64,000 nt of DNA from Natronomonas pharaonis DSM 2160 (GTDB taxonomy: Archaea; Halobacteriota; Halobacteria; Halobacteriales; Haloarculaceae): the NCBI RefSeq assembly GCF_000026045.1, contig NC_007426.1, positions 2,294,001 to 2,358,000 on the forward strand. The letters run 5' to 3'. The translations under genes were made by a program, and so were the position numbers. The first letter of the stretch is position 1; each line of letters begins with the position of its first letter. The notes below the pieces were generated by a model that saw nothing but the letters and a program-made list of their open reading frames with translations, did not search any database and was not told the DNA's origin. Positions 26,307 through 35,404 of this stretch are shown piece after piece.

Positions 26307-27537
26307 GACGCTCGAAGCGACACTCGCGCCGCCGACAGCTCACAAAGAGCGAAAGCTACAGCAACTCCACGACCTGTATCACGAGGGGCTGCACGAAGCG
26401 TTCGAGGCTGGCGCTGATACGCAGTCGGCAGTCAACGACATTGTGACGCCCTACGACCTGCCGTATCAGGTCAAAGACGCACTCAAAAACTACGTGCCGT
26501 CGTTGGACGATGCACAGGAATTGAGTGACGACCACCCGACACGGATGGTCAACCGTGCCGCCAGCTTCGACTACTCAGAGGAGCGAACACACAGTTACGT
26601 GTGGGAAGTCCCGCAACCCGGACGTGGGACGAATTTCTGGGTACCGCTTCGCATCAATCCTGAACAGGAGCAACTGTGGGCCGACCTACTGGACGGGAAC
26701 GTGTCGCCCGGTCAACTCCAACTGATACAGAATCGCACATCATGGAAGCTACACGTCGCCGTCGAGTATTCCGTCGAGGACGCCGACTACGATACCGACA
26801 GCGACGACGTGACGCACATCGGTCTGGACATTGGTGAATCGTCGCTTATCATGGGCTGTGCCCTCAGAGACGGTTCACCGACCCGCCCGCTTGTGTGTGA
26901 CGGGAGCCGTGCGAAGCATCTCCGCAAAGAGATGCACACCACCCTCAAACGCCTGCAAGAGCGTGACGCCGCCGAGTGGCGCATAGACGAGCGATTCGAC
27001 CACTACCAGAACGCCCTCACGGATATTGTCGAGAAGGCGTCTCGGCAGGCTGTCGAGTACGCCCGTGGATTCGAGAAGCCGGTGCTGGTGATGGAGGATC
27101 TGACGTACATCCGCGAATCGTTGGACTGCGGCAAATTCATGAACCGGCGACTCCACGCATGGGCGTTCGCTCGGTTACAGGACCGAATTGAGGACAAAGC
27201 GCGAGCCGCTGGTATCCCGGTCGAATACGTGAACGCCGCATACACCTCGCAAACGTGCCACGAGTGCGGTCACATCGGCTATCGAGACAGTGGCGGAGCG
27301 TTCCACTGTACGAACGACGGGTGCCACATCACGACGTTTGAGGGTGATATAAACGGCGCTATCAATATCGCACAGCGGGCAGACCCGTGGGGAGAGAGCG
27401 TGCCGCTGAAACCGGCAGGCAATGACTCGCCTCGGGATGGGAGTGCCTGTGACAGCACCACGACCCACACCGAACAGAGCCAATCAGAGCAGATGACGCT
27501 CGGTGAGGTCGGGTCGAAACCCACTGCCAGTAATTAG
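26296..27537 (+). CDS. tnpB: TnpB (IS200/IS605 OrfB) RNA-guided nuclease, element A
   Basis: This encodes 413 residues. The RuvC-like catalytic residues are visible as D in IGLDIGESS, E in LVMEDLTYI and D in FEGDINGAIN, with a zinc finger CHECG ... CTNDGC between the last two. TnpB proteins are RNA-guided DNA nucleases, ancestral to Cas12, using a guide RNA made from the right end of the element. It is 413 residues against 418 for the close relative at 55204-56460. All catalytic positions are intact, so it is probably functional. Confidence 0.92.
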   Translation: MPTKTLEATLAPPTAHKERKLQQLHDLYHEGLHEAFEAGADTQSAVNDIVTPYDLPYQVKDALKNYVPSLDDAQELSDDHPTRMVNRAASFDYSEERTHSYVWEVPQPGRGTNFWVPLRINPEQEQLWADLLDGNVSPGQLQLIQNRTSWKLHVAVEYSVEDADYDTDSDDVTHIGLDIGESSLIMGCALRDGSPTRPLVCDGSRAKHLRKEMHTTLKRLQERDAAEWRIDERFDHYQNALTDIVEKASRQAVEYARGFEKPVLVMEDLTYIRESLDCGKFMNRRLHAWAFARLQDRIEDKARAAGIPVEYVNAAYTSQTCHECGHIGYRDSGGAFHCTNDGCHITTFEGDINGAINIAQRADPWGESVPLKPAGNDSPRDGSACDSTTTHTEQSQSEQMTLGEVGSKPTASN

Positions 27538-27616
27538 CTGGTATTCCCACGCAGGGAAGCCGCGCCGTTCACGGCGCGGAGGATGTCACTAGCAAAAAGA
27601 ACGACCGCGGACGACG

Positions 27617-28108
27617 TCACTCGACGACGACGGCGCCGTACTGGTTTTGTGCACGGTGGGCCGTACAGACGTAGAGCGCGGCGCCCGGTTCGTCGAACGT
27701 CACCTCGTAGGTGAATCCCTCTTCGTCGACAAGTTCGGTCTCTAGGTCGAAGTCGCTGTCGGGCTCGGACACGACGTTGTGGGCGCCGCCCTCGCCGGTC
27801 CACTCCCACGTGACAGTCGTACCGGCATCGATACGGACGCCCGCAGGGTCGAACGCGAAGCCGTTCGGACCTGCCCCGTTGTCGATGGTGATTTCGTCTT
27901 CACCAGTCCGGTCGACAAGCCCGTCATACTGGTTCGCATCGTGTTCGTTGAGGAAGTTCTCGGCTGCTTCCGCTGGGTCCTCGGGAGCGGCGTCGTCGCC
28001 GTTTCCGTTTTCGTTTCCATTCCCGTTCCCGTTACAGCCGGCAAGCGCGCCGGTTGCCGCAACAGCTGCTGTTCCACGGACGAATCGGCGTCTGGTGTGT
28101 GTGCCCAT
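27617..28108 (-). CDS. Halocyanin-like blue copper lipoprotein with Gln in the axial position
   Basis: This encodes 163 residues. It has a Tat signal (TRRRFVRG), a lipobox (LAGC, Cys25) and an Asn/Gly-rich linker. The cupredoxin domain spans about 70-163. Copper ligands are His110 (GGAHNVV), Cys148 and His151 (YVCTAH). The fourth ligand, normally Met eight residues after Cys (as in ...LGMKG of halocyanins), is Gln156 here (QNQYG). Halocyanins carry electrons at the outer membrane face. Gln at this position is seen in stellacyanin-type proteins and lowers the redox potential. The assignment is strong; the redox effect is inferred. Confidence 0.88.
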   Translation of the reverse strand: MGTHTRRRFVRGTAAVAATGALAGCNGNGNGNENGNGDDAAPEDPAEAAENFLNEHDANQYDGLVDRTGEDEITIDNGAGPNGFAFDPAGVRIDAGTTVTWEWTGEGGAHNVVSEPDSDFDLETELVDEEGFTYEVTFDEPGAALYVCTAHRAQNQYGAVVVE

Positions 28109-28233
28109 ACTCGGGGTAGCGGGCGAAGGAGGATATCTTTCGGCCGCTACATGTTCGGTTGCAGCTTTTTTGTTCGGGAATGCAACGTTTGGTCGGGCAG
28201 TCGGCTATCGCGGGGGCGTCGTTGCCCGGACAG

Positions 28234-29433
28234 TCAGTACTCGACAGCGTCTTCGATGGCCGCTTCGAGGTCGGCCCAGAGGTCATCGACGTGTTCGGTG
28301 CCGACGCTCAGCCGGATGAGTCCGTCAGTAAGCCCCGCAGCGCGGCGCTCCTCGGGCGGAATCGAGGCGTGGGTCATCGTCGCCGGCTGTTCGAGAAGGC
28401 TTTCGACGCCGCCGAGGCTCTCAGCGAGGGTGAACACCTCCGTCGAGGAGACAACCTCACGCGTCTCCTCAAGCGTCGCATCGAGTTCGACGCTGACCAT
28501 CCCGCCGAAGCCGTCCATCTGTTCGGCCGCGAGTTCGTGGCCGGGGTGGTCATCGAGACCCGGGTAATGGACGCGGTCGACGGCCGGGTGGGCATCGAGC
28601 TTTTCGGCGATGGTTTCGGCGTTCGCACAGTGGCGGTCCATGCGGACAGGAAGCGTCTTGGTGCCACGGAGTACCAGAAAGCAAGCGAAGGGGTCGGGCG
28701 TCGCGCCGACGCTGTTTTGATAGAAGCCCAACTGCTCGTCGAGGTCAGCGTCGTCGGTTACGAGCGCGCCGCCGACAACGTCGGAGTGGCCGCCGAGGTA
28801 TTTCGTCAGCGAGTGTGAGACGATGTCTGCGCCGTGTTCGAGCGGGCGTTGCAGATACGGCGTGGCAAAGGTGTTGTCGACCGCACAGAGCGCGTCGTGG
28901 TCGTGGGCGATGGCCGACAGCGCCTCGATATCATTGATGCGCAACAGCGGGTTGGTCGGCGTCTCGACCCAGAGCAGTTCCGTTTCCGGGCGGATGGCCG
29001 CCTCGACGGCGTCGAGGTCGGTCGTATCGACAAAGGAAAACGAGAGGTCGTACTGCTCGAAGACCTCCCGAAAGAGGCGGTGGGTGCCGCCGTAGACATC
29101 GTCGCCGGCAACAACATGGTCGCCGGCCGACAGCAGATTCAGCACCGTATTGATAGAGGCCATGCCGCTGGCGAAGGCCCGTCCGTAGTCGCCGCCTTCG
29201 AGCGCGGCGAGGTTGTCCTCAAGGGCCGTCCGCGTGGGGTTGCCCGTCCGGGAGTATTCGTAGCCGCGGTCCTCACCGGGGGCGTCCTGCTCGTAGGTCG
29301 AGGTGGCGTAGATGGGTGGCATAATCGCGCCGGTCTCGGCGTCAGGCGACTGGCCGGCATGGATCGCCTGCGTCTCGATGCGACCGTCGGCCGGCTCCTC
29401 GTCCGTCTCGTCGGAAGGGTCAGTCGGCTCCAT
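28234..29433 (-). CDS. metB: Cystathionine gamma-synthase/lyase (PLP enzyme)
   Basis: This encodes 399 residues of the Cys/Met-metabolism PLP family. Features are PIYATSTYEQ near 40, YEYSRTGNPTR near 58, GDDVYGGTHRL near 110, the PLP-binding Lys211 in SHSLTKYLGGHSD and the C-terminal IRLSVGTEHVDDL. The upstream gene is a cysteine synthase/cystathionine beta-synthase-like enzyme, and the two overlap by 14 bases. This pairing suggests reverse transsulfuration, with cystathionine made and then cleaved to cysteine, but gamma-synthase activity cannot be excluded. The first 18 residues are an acidic extension. Confidence 0.88.
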   Translation of the reverse strand: MEPTDPSDETDEEPADGRIETQAIHAGQSPDAETGAIMPPIYATSTYEQDAPGEDRGYEYSRTGNPTRTALEDNLAALEGGDYGRAFASGMASINTVLNLLSAGDHVVAGDDVYGGTHRLFREVFEQYDLSFSFVDTTDLDAVEAAIRPETELLWVETPTNPLLRINDIEALSAIAHDHDALCAVDNTFATPYLQRPLEHGADIVSHSLTKYLGGHSDVVGGALVTDDADLDEQLGFYQNSVGATPDPFACFLVLRGTKTLPVRMDRHCANAETIAEKLDAHPAVDRVHYPGLDDHPGHELAAEQMDGFGGMVSVELDATLEETREVVSSTEVFTLAESLGGVESLLEQPATMTHASIPPEERRAAGLTDGLIRLSVGTEHVDDLWADLEAAIEDAVEY

Positions 29434-30409
29434 GAATCCACTCCTCGTAGGAGTCGTAGATACCTTTCGACAGGTAGCGCTCGCTGGAATCAGGAAAAAC
29501 CGTCACGACCGTATCGTGTGGCAAGCTAAGGTCGCCGTCAGCGGCACGGCGCGCGACATCGAGGGCGACGACGCTTGCGGCCCCCGAGCTCGTTGCAACG
29601 AGCTGTCCCTCCTCGGCAGCGAGCCGCTTCAGCTCTTTTTGGGCGTCCCGGTCGCTCACCGACTGAATCTCGTCGACCAGCTCCGGGTCGAACAGCTCGT
29701 TTGTGGTGTGGTCGTGTGTGCCGATGCCTTCGATGTTGTACTCGCTGGCTTCGGCATCATCGCCCGCCGCCCGACGAAAGACCGACCCCTCCGGCTCGAC
29801 GGCGACGATGTGTGTCGCGGGGTTCGTATCGAGCGCATACCGGGCCATCCCCATCAGCGTCCCGGCGGTCCCGCAGCCGGCGACGATAGCGCCGACCTCG
29901 CCGTCGAGCGCCTCGTAGACCTCCGGCGCAGTCGTCTCCGCGTGGGCCTGTACGTTCAAGTCCGTCGAGAACTGCTGGGGAACGACGGCGTTGGGCTCGT
30001 CGGCGGCGAGTTCGTGTGCGCGTTCGATGGCACCACCCATCCCCTCCTCGGTCGGCGTGTTGACGATGTCGGCACCGAGCGCCCGCATGAGTACCTGCTT
30101 TTCGACGCTAAACTTCTCGGGGACGGTGAAGACGGCGTCGACGTCGTACTGGGTGGCCGCCATCGCCATTCCGATGCCGGTGTTGCCGGCCGTCGGCTCA
30201 ATGACGGTGCCCCCGGGGTCGAGGTCGCCGGACTCCAGTAGTCCCTCGATGATGTGGACGCCGACCCGGTCTTTGATGCTTGCCCCCGGGTTGAAGGATT
30301 CGAGTTTGGCGTAGACAGGAACGTCGGGCGGGCTCGCTTGCACTCGCACGAGCGGCGTCTCGCCAACCGTCTCGACGACGGATGCGAGCGGCTCCCGGTG
30401 TGTGGTCAT
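29420..30409 (-). CDS. cysK: Cysteine synthase / cystathionine beta-synthase family PLP enzyme
   Basis: This encodes 329 residues. PLP Lys46 lies in FNPGASIKDRVG, the substrate loop is EPTAGNTGIGMA near 86, the phosphate-binding loop is GCGTAGTLMG near 178 and the terminal Ser region TSSGAASV is near 270. Compared with O-acetylserine sulfhydrylases, the downstream cystathionine-cleaving gene makes a cystathionine beta-synthase role plausible. There are no C-terminal CBS domains. First gene of a two-gene unit; start ATG 30409. Confidence 0.88.
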   Translation of the reverse strand: MTTHREPLASVVETVGETPLVRVQASPPDVPVYAKLESFNPGASIKDRVGVHIIEGLLESGDLDPGGTVIEPTAGNTGIGMAMAATQYDVDAVFTVPEKFSVEKQVLMRALGADIVNTPTEEGMGGAIERAHELAADEPNAVVPQQFSTDLNVQAHAETTAPEVYEALDGEVGAIVAGCGTAGTLMGMARYALDTNPATHIVAVEPEGSVFRRAAGDDAEASEYNIEGIGTHDHTTNELFDPELVDEIQSVSDRDAQKELKRLAAEEGQLVATSSGAASVVALDVARRAADGDLSLPHDTVVTVFPDSSERYLSKGIYDSYEEWIHGAD

Positions 30410-30589
30410 GGTCGCCTCCCGTGGTTTTGCATACAGCTTCGACGCTTCGTCAAGCGAGAAAATAAAACCGCGTGCTAATTTTCAGGCGTTTCTGCCATCA
30501 CCCAAAGAGCCCTTGGAACACCGCCGCATGGAGCTGTGGAGTCCTGTCGGAGACCAACACTGAATACCCCGGCGCATCCACCGTGGCGC

Positions 30590-31783
30590 ATGCGATGGAC
30601 TCGACGACGCGTCGTCGCTGCCATCGGTGCCGCTACGACGGCAGCGGTGGCCGGCTGCAGCGATACTGACGAGGATGCGGAAAACGGAACGCCGGCCGGT
30701 CAGGAACACGAACAGACACCGACGCCCGAACAGACGCCGGAGCCAGCAAGCGCCGTCCCGATGGTCGGATACGACGCAACGAGGACGGCTGCTCCGCCGG
30801 GCGTAGCCGGTCCGGCCGGTGCGGTCGAGGCCGACTGGACGTTCGAACTCGACGACCGGACGACAGCCGCACCCGTCATCGCTGACGGCACGGTCTACAT
30901 CGGTGGCGACGACCTCACGGTGTACGCCATCGACGCCGACGACGGCACCGAACGCTGGCAGTACAGCACCAACGGCGACGTGACCGCCGCCGCAGCCACC
31001 GACGGAGACCGGGTCTATGTCGGCAGCAGTGACGGCAACCTCTATGCGCTTGCCGACGGCGACGACGAGTGGGTCTTCGAGACCGGCGACGGCATCGACT
31101 CAGCACCTGCGGTCGTTGACGGGACTGTTTACGTCGGCAGCGGTGACCGCACCGTCTACGCCGTCGATGCCGACAGCGGCCAAGAGCAGTGGCACTTCGA
31201 CGCCGACGACAGCGTCACTGGCGCGCCGGCCGTGGTCGGCGACACCGTCTATGTCGGCAGCCGCGACAGCAACGTCTATGCGATTGCTGCCGACGACGGT
31301 ACAGAACGCTGGACGTTCCGCACCGAAGGGGCCGGCTCTGTGTCGCCGGCCGTCGCCGACGGAACGGTGTACGTGGGCTGCTGGGATGGCCGTCTCTACG
31401 CCATCGACGCCGCCGAGGGCGAGGAGCGCTGGCAACTGTCGCTCGACGGACGGGTGCAGGCGTCGCCGGCCGTCGCCGATGGGACAGTGTACGCGGCCAG
31501 CACCGGCGGCGACGTTGTCGCGGCGACGACTGACGGCGAAGCGCTGTGGCGGACGAACACGAACAGCCGCATCGAGTCGGCACCGACCGTCGCTGGCGGC
31601 GTTGTCTATCTCGGCAGCGGCGACCGGAACGTGTACGCCTTCGATGCCGCCAATGATGGCGAGGCGTTGTGGCGCGTCGATGTCGAGGGCGCCGTCCACG
31701 CTGCTCCGGCGGTCCTCGATGGAACGGTCTACGCCGGGACCTACGGCGGTGACGTTGTCGCGCTCAGAAACGAATCGGCGTAG
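30590..31783 (+). CDS. PQQ-like beta-propeller lipoprotein
   Basis: This encodes 397 residues. The start ATG 30590 gives a Tat signal ([13 protein letters not shown]) and lipobox (AVAGC). A Glu/Pro/Thr linker precedes about seven to eight beta-propeller blades with repeats of the form [26 protein letters not shown], roughly 40 residues each, spanning 75-390. These are PQQ-repeat/YVTN-type blades. Many such proteins do not bind PQQ but serve as scaffolds. It is likely lipid-anchored outside the cell. The repeats are well conserved at DNA level, so recombination between blades is possible. Confidence 0.85.
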   Translation: MRWTRRRVVAAIGAATTAAVAGCSDTDEDAENGTPAGQEHEQTPTPEQTPEPASAVPMVGYDATRTAAPPGVAGPAGAVEADWTFELDDRTTAAPVIADGTVYIGGDDLTVYAIDADDGTERWQYSTNGDVTAAAATDGDRVYVGSSDGNLYALADGDDEWVFETGDGIDSAPAVVDGTVYVGSGDRTVYAVDADSGQEQWHFDADDSVTGAPAVVGDTVYVGSRDSNVYAIAADDGTERWTFRTEGAGSVSPAVADGTVYVGCWDGRLYAIDAAEGEERWQLSLDGRVQASPAVADGTVYAASTGGDVVAATTDGEALWRTNTNSRIESAPTVAGGVVYLGSGDRNVYAFDAANDGEALWRVDVEGAVHAAPAVLDGTVYAGTYGGDVVALRNESA

Positions 31784-31848
31784 CTGCGGCGGAGACCGCA
31801 GCGACATCTTCGTGGCGGCCTGTCGAACCGGATGCGTTTCCAAACTGT

Positions 31849-31854
31849 TTATAC
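31849..31854 (+). promoter_or_regulatory. TATA box of the aIF5A gene
   Basis: TTTATA centred about 26-27 bases upstream of ATG 31878, preceded by a purine-rich BRE-like stretch. This spacing fits a leaderless transcript starting at or next to the start codon. Confidence 0.5.
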
Positions 31855-31877
31855 GCCGGCGATTGGAACCGATTGGT

Positions 31878-32252
31878 ATGCCCAAAGAGCAAAAAGAGGT
31901 CCGAGACCTTCAGGAAGGCAACTACGTCATGATCGAAGATGTCCCGTCGAAAATTACCTCCTACAGCACCTCGAAGCCGGGCAAGCACGGGAGCGCCAAA
32001 GCCCGTGTCGAGGGAACGGGCGTCTTCGACGGCCAAAAGCGGAACTTCACCCAGCCGGTCGACGCGAAGGTCTGGGTACCCATCGTCAACCGAAAGCAGG
32101 GACAGGTTGTCTCCGTCTCGGGTGACGACATGCAGGTGATGGACCTCGAAACCTACGAGACCATCACGATGCGCATCCCTGAGGACCTCGCCCCCGAATC
32201 CGACGACGAGATCGAGTACCTCGAATTCGAGGGACAGCGCAAGGTCGTCTGA
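31878..32252 (+). CDS. eif5a: Translation elongation/initiation factor aIF5A
   Basis: This encodes 124 residues, the usual size for archaeal IF5A. The modification loop [12 protein letters not shown] contains Lys36, the residue that becomes (deoxy)hypusine. The C-terminal OB-fold domain follows ([23 protein letters not shown]). aIF5A helps ribosomes through difficult peptide sequences. The agmatinase-family gene begins seven bases downstream, which links the factor to polyamine supply for its own modification. High confidence. Confidence 0.97.
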   Translation: MPKEQKEVRDLQEGNYVMIEDVPSKITSYSTSKPGKHGSAKARVEGTGVFDGQKRNFTQPVDAKVWVPIVNRKQGQVVSVSGDDMQVMDLETYETITMRIPEDLAPESDDEIEYLEFEGQRKVV

Positions 32253-32258
32253 ATTTCT

Positions 32259-33059
32259 ATGGGCGGATTTCCCGGTGCAAACGCCTCCCGTGAGGCTGCC
32301 GATTATGCTGTCGTCGGGGCACCGCTGGACGTCTCGACGACGTTCCAGCCCGGCACCCGGTTCGGTCCCGACCAAGTCCGCCGCTTTGCCCGCCCGTTCG
32401 ACGACTACGACCACCGCACTGGCAGACGGTTCTCGGACCTCGTCTGCGACGCCGGCGACGTCGCCGCCTGGGACGACGCCGCCGATTACCTGCAGTTTCT
32501 GGACGGCCAACTCACAGACCACCACCGCGACGGTCGAGTGCCGCTGTTGCTCGGCGGCGAACACACCGTCACTGTCGCCGGCCTCCGGGCGGCCGACCCC
32601 GATGTCTACGTCTGTTTGGACGCCCATCTCGACCTGTATGAGTCCTACGCCGGCAACGACCTCGCCCACGCAACGGTCGCCCACCACGCGCTCGACATCG
32701 CCGATGAGGCAATTCTGCTGGGCGTTCGCACCGGCAGCGAAGCCGAGTGGGACCGCGCCGCAGAAAGCGACGTAACCGTTGTCGAACCAGAGGCTGTCGC
32801 CGGCTGGACGCCCGACTTCGACGGCGAGGCCTACTTCAGCGTCGATATCGACGCCGCCGACCCGGCGTATGCGCCGGGCACCGGCACACCGGTCCCGTTC
32901 GGGCTGGAGCCACGGACGATGCGGTCCGTCGTCAGGGCCGTTGCCCCGCAGGCGGTCGGCTTCGACGTTGTCGAGGTCAACGACCGCGACGACGGACAGG
33001 CGGCCTCGCTTGCTGGCAAGCTGCTTCAGGAGTTCGTTTTCGCACACGCCGACGGCTAG
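32259..33059 (+). CDS. speB: Agmatinase (ureohydrolase family)
   Basis: This encodes 266 residues. The manganese ligands of arginase/agmatinase enzymes are visible: GGEHTVT near 96, DAHLDLY near 120 (DxHxD) and SVDIDAADPAYAPGTGTP near 188 (DxD). It hydrolyses agmatine to putrescine and urea or acts on a related guanidine compound. Its position immediately after aIF5A makes a role in hypusine precursor metabolism likely; agmatine-dependent modification has been described for haloarchaeal IF5A. Confidence 0.9.
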   Translation: MGGFPGANASREAADYAVVGAPLDVSTTFQPGTRFGPDQVRRFARPFDDYDHRTGRRFSDLVCDAGDVAAWDDAADYLQFLDGQLTDHHRDGRVPLLLGGEHTVTVAGLRAADPDVYVCLDAHLDLYESYAGNDLAHATVAHHALDIADEAILLGVRTGSEAEWDRAAESDVTVVEPEAVAGWTPDFDGEAYFSVDIDAADPAYAPGTGTPVPFGLEPRTMRSVVRAVAPQAVGFDVVEVNDRDDGQAASLAGKLLQEFVFAHADG

Positions 33060-33135
33060 AACGGAGCGTCCTCGTTGCGGCTGGGCCACGCCGCGACGCC
33101 GAACGTACAAGGCCCGCCCGCCCGAGGCTCCGGGC

Positions 33136-33900
33136 ATGCAACTGGAGACGCTCTGTTCCCGGCTCGACGACCGACTGAACCACGATGACTACGCTGATGT
33201 TGATGCCAGCGCTAACGGCCTGCAGGTCGGCGATGACGACCGGACCGTAGAGCGCGTCGCCGTGGCCGTCGACGGCGTCGAGGCAACCGTCGACGCCGCT
33301 GCCGAGGCCGGCGCGGACCTGCTCGTCGTCCACCACGGCTTCGTGTGGGGTGGCCTCGACCGCGTTACCGGCCGTGAATACGACCGCATCGCTGCCTGCA
33401 TCGAAAACGACGTACCACTGTACGTCTCTCATCTCCCGCTGGATGGTCACCCGGAACTCGGCAACGCTGCCGGGCTGGCTGAGTTCCTCGACTGTACGGT
33501 GACCGAGCCGTTCGGCGACTACGGCGGCGTCACTATCGGCCAGCAGGCCCAGGCTGAGACACCCTACACGGTTGCCACCCTCCGCGAACGGCTGGGCGAC
33601 CTCGATACCGGCGGGCAGCCGGTGCAGGTGCTCGATTTCGGCCCCGAAACCATCGAAGATATCGCCATCGTCACCGGCTCCGGGACGGACTGGATACGGG
33701 AGGCCGAGGCTGCCGGCGTCGATGCGCTGGTGACCGGCGAGGGCAAGCAGAAGGCCTACCATGAGGCCCGTGAGGCCGGAATTTCGGTCTTTCTGGCGGG
33801 CCACTACGCCACCGAAACGTTCGGCGTCCGTCGGATAGCCGAACCCATCGAAGAGTGGGGCCTCGAAACGACGTTCCTCGACCATCCGACGGGGTTGTGA
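33136..33900 (+). CDS. Nif3-like dinuclear metal-centre protein
   Basis: This encodes 254 residues. NIF3/DUF34 signatures are NGLQVGDDDRTVERVAVAVD near 29, the metal-binding LLVVHHGFVWGG near 65, SHLPLDGHPELGNAAG near 100 and GHYATETFGV near 222. These proteins form hexameric rings with two metals per subunit. They have been proposed to act as GTP cyclohydrolase-like or quality-control enzymes, but the true role is unsettled. Start ATG 33136 (MQLETLC). No operon partner except the upstream gene 76 bases away. Confidence 0.88.
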   Translation: MQLETLCSRLDDRLNHDDYADVDASANGLQVGDDDRTVERVAVAVDGVEATVDAAAEAGADLLVVHHGFVWGGLDRVTGREYDRIAACIENDVPLYVSHLPLDGHPELGNAAGLAEFLDCTVTEPFGDYGGVTIGQQAQAETPYTVATLRERLGDLDTGGQPVQVLDFGPETIEDIAIVTGSGTDWIREAEAAGVDALVTGEGKQKAYHEAREAGISVFLAGHYATETFGVRRIAEPIEEWGLETTFLDHPTGL

Positions 33901-33956
33901 CCCCGTTTCGTTGTCGGGCATCCCGCGTTGCCTAGCGGTTTCGGAACCGACGCCAC

Positions 33957-33965
33957 GTATATATA
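33957..33965 (+). promoter_or_regulatory. TATA box upstream of the amino-acid permease
   Basis: A nine-base AT alternation (TATATATAT region) lies about 27 bases before ATG 33990. This placement supports 33990, not the upstream GTG 33969, as a leaderless start. Confidence 0.55.
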
Positions 33966-33989
33966 TGTGTGGCCGCAGCCACGGGATGT

Positions 33990-35402
33990 ATGGACGACCC
34001 ACCCGCCGGAGTCGGCGCCGAAGGAGGGCCGTCGGAGACTGTCATCGAAACTGACGAGGCGACCGTCACCGAGAGCGCGGAGCTTGAGCGTACAATCGGG
34101 CTTTCGGGCGGGCTTGCCATCGGTATCGGAACGATGATCGGCGCGGGGATTTTCGTCTTCCCGGGGCTGGCAGCCGGGCGTGCCGGGCCGGCGGCGGCGT
34201 TGTCGTTCGCCATCGGTGCGGTCATCGCCCTGCTGGTCGCGCTGCCGGCCTCCGAGCTGGCGACCGCGATGCCGAAATCCGGCGGCGGCTACTATTTCAT
34301 CTCCAGGGGGCTGGGGACGCTTGCCGGCACCATTGTCGGCCTGTCGCTGTGGTTCGGGCTGGTGTTTGCGACCGCCTTCTATCTCGTCGGCTTCGGCTAC
34401 TACGCTGTCGACGCGCTTCGTGAGGTCGGCTTCGCCGTCGGCGAGGGCATCGTCATCCCGTTGGCGCTGCTTTTCGGGGCGGCGTTTACGGTGTTGAACG
34501 TGACGGGGACGGAAAACGCCGCGAAGCTGCAGAACGGCATCGTGGCGCTGTTGCTCTCGATTCTGGCCGTCTTCCTCAGCGCAGGCGTCCTGACCTCGCT
34601 GGGCGTCGTCGGCGAACCCTCCGCTCCCGAGCAGTTCCTGCCGGCCGGCGCGGGCATCGGCATCGTTTTCTCGACAGCAGCGCTCGTGTTTACCTCGTAT
34701 CTCGGCTTCGCACAGATAGCGACCGTTGCCGGTGAGATGAAGTCGCCGGGGCGGAACCTGCCGCTGTCGATGGTCGGGTCGGTGCTCGTCGTCGGCGTGC
34801 TCTACGTGCTGACAATATTCGTCGCCACGAGCGCCTTCGGCGCGACGCGACTCTCGGAGCTCGGCGAAACGGCGATGGTTGCGGTCGGTCGCGAACTCCT
34901 CGGTCCCGCCGGGGCGCTCGCCATCATCATCGGTGGCCTGCTGGCGACGATGTCGAGCGAGAACGCGTCGATTCTATCGACCTCGCGGGCGATTTACGCC
35001 GTTTCGCGGGATGGGCTGCTACCGTCGGCGGCCAGCCGTATCAACCTGAAATACGGCACCCCACACGTCGCGCTGGGGATGGCCGGCGGGCCGATACTCG
35101 CGCTGACGTGGACAGGACGCGTCGAGATACTGGCCGAAGTGGCGTCGTTTCTCCATCTCGTCATGTACGGGCTCATCTGTATCGCTCTCATCGCTCTCCG
35201 CCGCGACGAGCCGTCGTGGTACGACCCGGACTTCCGGACGCCGGGCTATCCCGTTATTCCCATCCTCGGCGCGGTCGCGAGCTTCGCGCTCATCGCATTC
35301 ATGCAGCCGCTGTCGCGCATTCTCGGCATTGCTGTCATCATCGGTACCGCCGTCTGGTATGTCTACTACGCGCGGGACGTGAACCTCAAAGGAGCACTAT
35401 AA
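33990..35402 (+). CDS. APC-family amino-acid permease
   Basis: This encodes 470 residues with about 12 membrane helices. Signatures are the first helix motif [19 protein letters not shown] near 50, [26 protein letters not shown] near 90 and the middle segment with [27 protein letters not shown] near 335. It probably imports amino acids or polyamines. The N-terminal 35 residues are an acidic cytoplasmic extension. A UspA-type gene follows after two bases, a common arrangement in haloarchaea that suggests regulation of transport by nucleotide sensing. Confidence 0.88.
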   Translation: MDDPPAGVGAEGGPSETVIETDEATVTESAELERTIGLSGGLAIGIGTMIGAGIFVFPGLAAGRAGPAAALSFAIGAVIALLVALPASELATAMPKSGGGYYFISRGLGTLAGTIVGLSLWFGLVFATAFYLVGFGYYAVDALREVGFAVGEGIVIPLALLFGAAFTVLNVTGTENAAKLQNGIVALLLSILAVFLSAGVLTSLGVVGEPSAPEQFLPAGAGIGIVFSTAALVFTSYLGFAQIATVAGEMKSPGRNLPLSMVGSVLVVGVLYVLTIFVATSAFGATRLSELGETAMVAVGRELLGPAGALAIIIGGLLATMSSENASILSTSRAIYAVSRDGLLPSAASRINLKYGTPHVALGMAGGPILALTWTGRVEILAEVASFLHLVMYGLICIALIALRRDEPSWYDPDFRTPGYPVIPILGAVASFALIAFMQPLSRILGIAVIIGTAVWYVYYARDVNLKGAL

Positions 35403-35404
35403 CC

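Larger units (their letters stand above)
26030..27589 (+). mobile_element. IS200/IS605-type (tnpB-only) insertion element A
   Basis: The left end starts at or near 26030 (ATCTTGATTCAGCGAG) with a subterminal hairpin at 26050-26069 (arms TCCCGGCG/CGCCGGGA, loop TTTA). The right end has hairpin 27560-27579 (CCGCGCCG/CGGCGCGG, loop TTCA) and stops at GATGTCAC near 27589. Both ends match those of the element at 55152-57000, defining the boundaries. It carries a 46-residue ORF and tnpB but no tnpA, so movement would need TnpA supplied in trans. Confidence 0.85.

Noticed and set aside
31764-33137. 457-codon minus-strand frame spanning aIF5A and agmatinase
   Set aside because: Both plus-strand genes are certain, and the antisense frame has no recognisable domain.
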